A program made the translations under genes and the position numbers. 64,000 nucleotides of DNA from JAWLHU01 sp041690255 (lineage in GTDB: Bacteria; Bacillota; Sulfobacillia; Symbiobacteriales; Symbiobacteriaceae). Positions 61,401 to 64,000 of the stretch are shown one piece after another. The first letter of the stretch is position 1. Each line of letters begins with the position of its first letter. Under the pieces are notes generated by a model. That model was given only the letters and a program-made list of their open reading frames with translations, was not told where the DNA came from and made no database searches. The stretch spans positions 62,001-126,000 of the forward strand of contig JAWLHU010000002.1 in assembly GCA_041690255.1 (NCBI GenBank). The letters are read 5' to 3'.

Positions 61401-63970
61401 ACACGTCAGCGGGGTGGAAGATGGACCTGGGCGCCGTCTACCTGCTCTCGCAGGTGAAGGTCCACGCCGCCACCAGCGGCTACACGGTCCAGACCTCGCT
61501 GGATGGTCTCACCTATACCGGGCTGGCGCTGCCGATCAGCAACTCCACCGCCGCCCGCTGGATTCGGCTGATCCCCACCGGTGCCTCCCTGCCCGCCGTT
61601 GAGAGCGTGGAGGTCTGGGGGGTGGAGGCCGGCGCTCCGGCCATGCCGCCGGCGCCGGTCGCCGGGGTCAATCCGTTCAACCTGGCCCTGGGCAAGACGG
61701 CGACCATGAGCGGAGGGGGCGATGCGGAGCACGGCGCCGAGCAGGGTGTCAACGGCTACACCACCCGCCGGTACGAGAACCGGTCCGAGATCTGGGACTA
61801 CTTCTCCACCGGCCCCTCCATCCACCCGTGGTGGCAGGTCGACCTGGACGGGAACCACCTGCTGACCAGCCTGCAGATCTACAACCGGGCCGACCAGGGA
61901 TACGAGGAAGCCTCCTCGCTGGAGGTCTGGGTCACGACGGAGGAGGAGGCCCCCGCTGCCGATTCTGACCGGTGGACCCGGGTCTACCCATCCGACGGAC
62001 GGGAGGCCGGCCCCTTCGGCGGCGAGTACAGCCCCTATCTGCGCATTGACCTCGCTTCGGTCCCGGCCCGGCACGTCATGCTGCGGCTGGCATCGGAGGA
62101 GGAGAAGAGCCTGGAGCTGGCCGAGGTCCAGGTCTACGGTGTGCTGGCGACCCCGTCGCTGATCGTCCACCGTGACCAGACACCGCCTGCCCTGGCTGCC
62201 GAGACGGTCGCCGGGGTGGTGCGGCCCCGGCTGGACGCCCTGGACGACTATCTCACCTTCCATTTCGATGAGGATCTGGATGCGTCGGCCCTGCCCGCCC
62301 CGGATCAGTTCCAGGTCAGCGTGGACGGCCGGTTCGTCACCCCCACTTCGGTCCAGGTCTACCAGCGCGATGTGACCATCTACCTGGATGAGCAGGATCG
62401 GCTGGATTCGACCATGTTGGTGGGCGCCGTCTACACCGGCGGCACGATCCGCAACCTGAGCGGGCTGCCCGCCGCCATGATCCCGTTCACCGAGGCCAAG
62501 TACCTGGCGATCACGCCGGACAATCTGGCGCTGGGGAAGGAGACCGCCATCTCCAGTGCGGTGGACGGTCAGACCGCCGGCCTCGGTGCGAATGGAGACC
62601 GCTACGGCGACTACATCCAGACCAACACAGAGAGTGACCCCTGGTGGTCGGTTGATCTGGCCGATCTCTACTCCCTGACCAAGGTCCGCATCTTTAACAA
62701 GGCGGGGGAGGCGATCGCTGCCGGCGCCCCGCTCCAGGTGCAGACGGCCACGGCCTGCAGCGATTGGGCGACGGGCGACTGCGCCTGGGAGACGGTCTAC
62801 GACCACGACCAGCAGGCGGGTCCTGCCTTCGGCGGGATCAAGGGTTCCTTCCGCTCGATCGACCTCGCCTACGACAACGCCCGCTACCTCCGGGTACGGC
62901 TGGCCGGACCCGCCAATCAGTTGAACCTGGCAGAGGTGGAGGTCTATGGCCAGCCCGCCGTCCAGATCTTCAACGTCGGCCAGCTCCGGCCCGCCACGCT
63001 GGACGCCCTGGGCGGCAAGGTGACTCAGGTTGGCGGCTACTACCCGGTGCCCGGCGAGATCCCGCCCCCCGGCGGGACGGGGCTGCCGGAGTACAGCCCG
63101 GCCAACGCCAATGACGCCAACGGCGACACCTACGCCCGGCTGCTCGCCAGGGCGGCCCCCGAGCCCGGTTGGAGCTGGCAGGTCGATCTGCAGAATCGCT
63201 ACCTGCTGACCGGACTCCGGCTGACGCTGGACCCGGCGGCGGTAAATGCGCTCGTCGCGAGCACGGCGACATCTGTCGAGATCTCCACGGACGGTGAGAA
63301 CTGGAGCCCGGTCTTCCCTGCGCAGAGGCCGCTCTACAGCAGTGAGATGGTCACGGTGCCGATCCCGGCGCTGGAGGCCCGGTACCTGCGCATCCGCTCC
63401 AGCGATCCGGCCCTGGGCGATCTCAGGCTCTACGAGGCGGAGGTGCTCGGCTTCCCGCCCGCCCATCTGGCGGCGGGCAACACCCTGACCAACCTCGCCC
63501 GCGAACGGCCGGCCACCAGTGAGGCGAAGGTGGGCCTTTATACCCAGTGGTTTGACCGCTTCCTGACCGATCCGCCCGCGCAGGGGAACCTGACGAACCC
63601 ACAGTACAATCCGGCCTGGGCGGTGGATGGTAACCCGTCCACCTATGCGGAGCTGGAGCCCGATGCGAACCAGAACCTGGCCTGGACCGTCGACCTTCAG
63701 GAGAAGCGGGAGGCCCTCCGCATGGTGATCGATCTGCCATCGAACGCCGCAGCCGTGGAGTTCCTGGCAGCGGCCCGGATCCATATCAAGGTAGATGAGG
63801 CCTGGGTGGAGGTGGACTTCTCAAAGACCGGCCTGGTCAGTGGCCACACGGTGACGCTGCCGTTGCCCGGCCTGAAGGTCCAGTACGTGCGGATCTCCTC
63901 CGACCAGATCGCCAACCTGAAGCTGAACGAGGTGGAGGTCTACGGCTACGCCTCGGCGCTGGAGCCATAG
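58427..63970 (+). CDS. Giant secreted protein with PA14-like and discoidin-like modules
   Basis: An 1847-residue protein with a classical signal peptide (basic start, VLALATTVTLITGLFLGL, cleavage near AQAA). Residues about 38-890 hold some seven repeats with a Cys pair about 20-30 residues apart and a PA14/GLEYA-like core (for example TGRVWFQGGTQSFTGDG...LTVDG). About 910-975 resembles a SwmB/Ig-type domain (LVLTYSDALDLRT), which recurs near 1255 (LTFHFDEDLDASALP). Several F5/8C-like domains follow (NLALGKTATMSGG, NLALGKETAISSAVDG, LRPATLDALGGKV, NLARERPATSE), each ending in a xAEVxVYG strand. These are carbohydrate- or surface-binding modules; no catalytic domain or sortase signal is seen. 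The stop is 30 bases before the window end. Confidence 0.85.
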   Translation: MRRSIWKRAIRRVLALATTVTLITGLFLGLDVRSAQAACGANQWSATYYTEDAEGNWVQAATSCVAAPAGSSFSLPAAPDAVKDATTYKVSITGALSGPTGWYQFTASGGPIYTVDGINPESGRGRWIDLDASNDLSIEYLYDAGHTGFTVAWSAAPACGTVSEVYVLDGASARQAAAVQCGAAPTATGLARAPADFPALTGGFTATYSGALSPESDAWYRFIGTTGSGESLSFLLDGEQMLPPGAESGYLELAAGSHNFAAVYTHRSGQTEFAVDWEVVTCETGSFLAAYYDKATLAGRASVVRCEALPGGAVVGANRSAKFTGQAYFEGGTYSFTGTGDLTLGATELSLSPAPTTRAVAEGLQEMTLEVTAGATDVTVNVEIIHTGTGVALPRCLDGLYMQELSQNGTPVLPRTCVAMPAEGPPAGYAATWTGRVWFQGGTQSFTGDGVSDLTVDGAAVSDGQVTLAEGRHDLSFRAATPGTIALDHWVTGSCPDGTFLSDYQVGGSSRFGACEARPAYAAASPPGVTEPFTAGFTSHQAILDGGLYEFVTSGNGSSRLTVDAVEGTFFDLPAVGQYAPSVGENLPEPYSAMHDLSLTYTSPADGLAAVGLTWSSPATGSSAPFCPEGLYRAEYFLSDDLSGDPFLTTCEVRPDLTHQRWGANSIRWTGRIPMEAGAQGFVLTAGGQATLYMDGAKVSEATATGGLDVQTTAWQTVSGVHEVQLDWLNTGELAFARLRNTPPTTCPQGAFTVRWYTDASLETQVGEDACEGGAPLHEWGSLEPVPGAGPAFAATWTGTIDLPKGHYRFYLQSIGGVKVAFDGDDLFVDYHPDVGYRALDLWTAGAHAADAEVTLDSSSPHTITISYAKNPLGEDAYPSSAALKFWWEPAGTPVLSAAKLQGDQVVLTYSDALDLRTKPGPTSFQVTDLEEQPVTVISTSISGSDLTLALDPGFEGDAVIVRYDPASGGSLRARTVSSLPARNLARGKSPDTSAGWKMDLGAVYLLSQVKVHAATSGYTVQTSLDGLTYTGLALPISNSTAARWIRLIPTGASLPAVESVEVWGVEAGAPAMPPAPVAGVNPFNLALGKTATMSGGGDAEHGAEQGVNGYTTRRYENRSEIWDYFSTGPSIHPWWQVDLDGNHLLTSLQIYNRADQGYEEASSLEVWVTTEEEAPAADSDRWTRVYPSDGREAGPFGGEYSPYLRIDLASVPARHVMLRLASEEEKSLELAEVQVYGVLATPSLIVHRDQTPPALAAETVAGVVRPRLDALDDYLTFHFDEDLDASALPAPDQFQVSVDGRFVTPTSVQVYQRDVTIYLDEQDRLDSTMLVGAVYTGGTIRNLSGLPAAMIPFTEAKYLAITPDNLALGKETAISSAVDGQTAGLGANGDRYGDYIQTNTESDPWWSVDLADLYSLTKVRIFNKAGEAIAAGAPLQVQTATACSDWATGDCAWETVYDHDQQAGPAFGGIKGSFRSIDLAYDNARYLRVRLAGPANQLNLAEVEVYGQPAVQIFNVGQLRPATLDALGGKVTQVGGYYPVPGEIPPPGGTGLPEYSPANANDANGDTYARLLARAAPEPGWSWQVDLQNRYLLTGLRLTLDPAAVNALVASTATSVEISTDGENWSPVFPAQRPLYSSEMVTVPIPALEARYLRIRSSDPALGDLRLYEAEVLGFPPAHLAAGNTLTNLARERPATSEAKVGLYTQWFDRFLTDPPAQGNLTNPQYNPAWAVDGNPSTYAELEPDANQNLAWTVDLQEKREALRMVIDLPSNAAAVEFLAAARIHIKVDEAWVEVDFSKTGLVSGHTVTLPLPGLKVQYVRISSDQIANLKLNEVEVYGYASALEP

Positions 63971-64000
63971 GCACACGCATAGAGCGAGCGAGGAGCCGGG

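Overview
The window looks like a chromosomal segment of a high-GC, Gram-positive-type anaerobe or facultative anaerobe, most like the Symbiobacterium group of Bacillota. This is inference from gene families, lipoprotein and Tat signals, strong Shine-Dalgarno sites with GTG/TTG starts, and selenocysteine use; no rRNA or other taxonomic marker is present. I saw no tRNA, rRNA, CRISPR array, transposase or phage integrase.

Region 1 (1-2.5 kb) is a CadC-type ArsR repressor followed by a heavy-metal P-type ATPase. The ATPase's N-terminal metal-binding CxxC is encoded as UGA-x-x-Cys, with a SECIS-like hairpin just downstream, so it may be a selenoprotein. Region 2 (2.5-27.2 kb) is a sugar-catabolism cluster. 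It runs leftward from an RpiR-type regulator and NanE, through Gfo/Idh/MocA oxidoreductases, a CE7 esterase, a complete Opp/Dpp-type ABC transporter, a heparinase II/III-like lyase without a signal peptide, an ROK kinase, an enolase-superfamily enzyme, a DHDPS-family aldolase and a DHOD-like protein. One FAD oxidoreductase points the other way at the left end. Paired TGGAG-N5-CTCCA palindromes spaced 31-32 bp lie before the regulator, before nanE and before the FAD oxidoreductase, suggesting one regulon for an amino-sugar or sialic-acid-like substrate.

Region 3 (28.9-36 kb) is a respiratory formate dehydrogenase operon: a selenocysteine- and Tat-dependent alpha subunit, a 4Fe-4S subunit, an NrfD/HybB-like membrane subunit, an unusually short AOR-like protein and FdhD. 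It is preceded by two tandem CRP/FNR-type palindromes 30 bp apart. Facing it (36-40.6 kb) is a leftward unit encoding a chemoreceptor, an orphan amide/amino-acid-type binding lipoprotein and a secreted formamidase/acetamidase. That unit sits behind a c-di-GMP-I (GEMM) riboswitch with its own terminator. Secreted formamidase could supply formate to the exported dehydrogenase.

Region 4 (40.6-42.2 kb) holds an XRE-TPR regulator and, divergently, a 44-residue peptide with a signal sequence, which resembles an RRNPP-type quorum-sensing pair. A near-identical palindrome, CTTAC-NNGGG-GTAAG, lies in their shared promoter region and again at the promoter of the riboswitch/chemoreceptor operon. Quorum sensing and c-di-GMP may therefore converge on amide scavenging and formate supply.

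Region 5 (42.2-50.4 kb) is mixed: a DinG-like helicase, an M3 oligopeptidase with a terminator in its leader, a CTAG-rich degenerate repeat, a DUF881 protein, a fosmidomycin-resistance-type MFS exporter, a ferritin and a membrane-anchored protein of unknown function. Region 6 (50.5-64 kb) is three consecutive giant genes encoding proteins of 1389, 1221 and 1847 residues. The first has a Tat-like signal, the second has none, and the third is a secreted protein with Cys-paired PA14-like and discoidin-like modules. They form an unrecognised surface or exported system.
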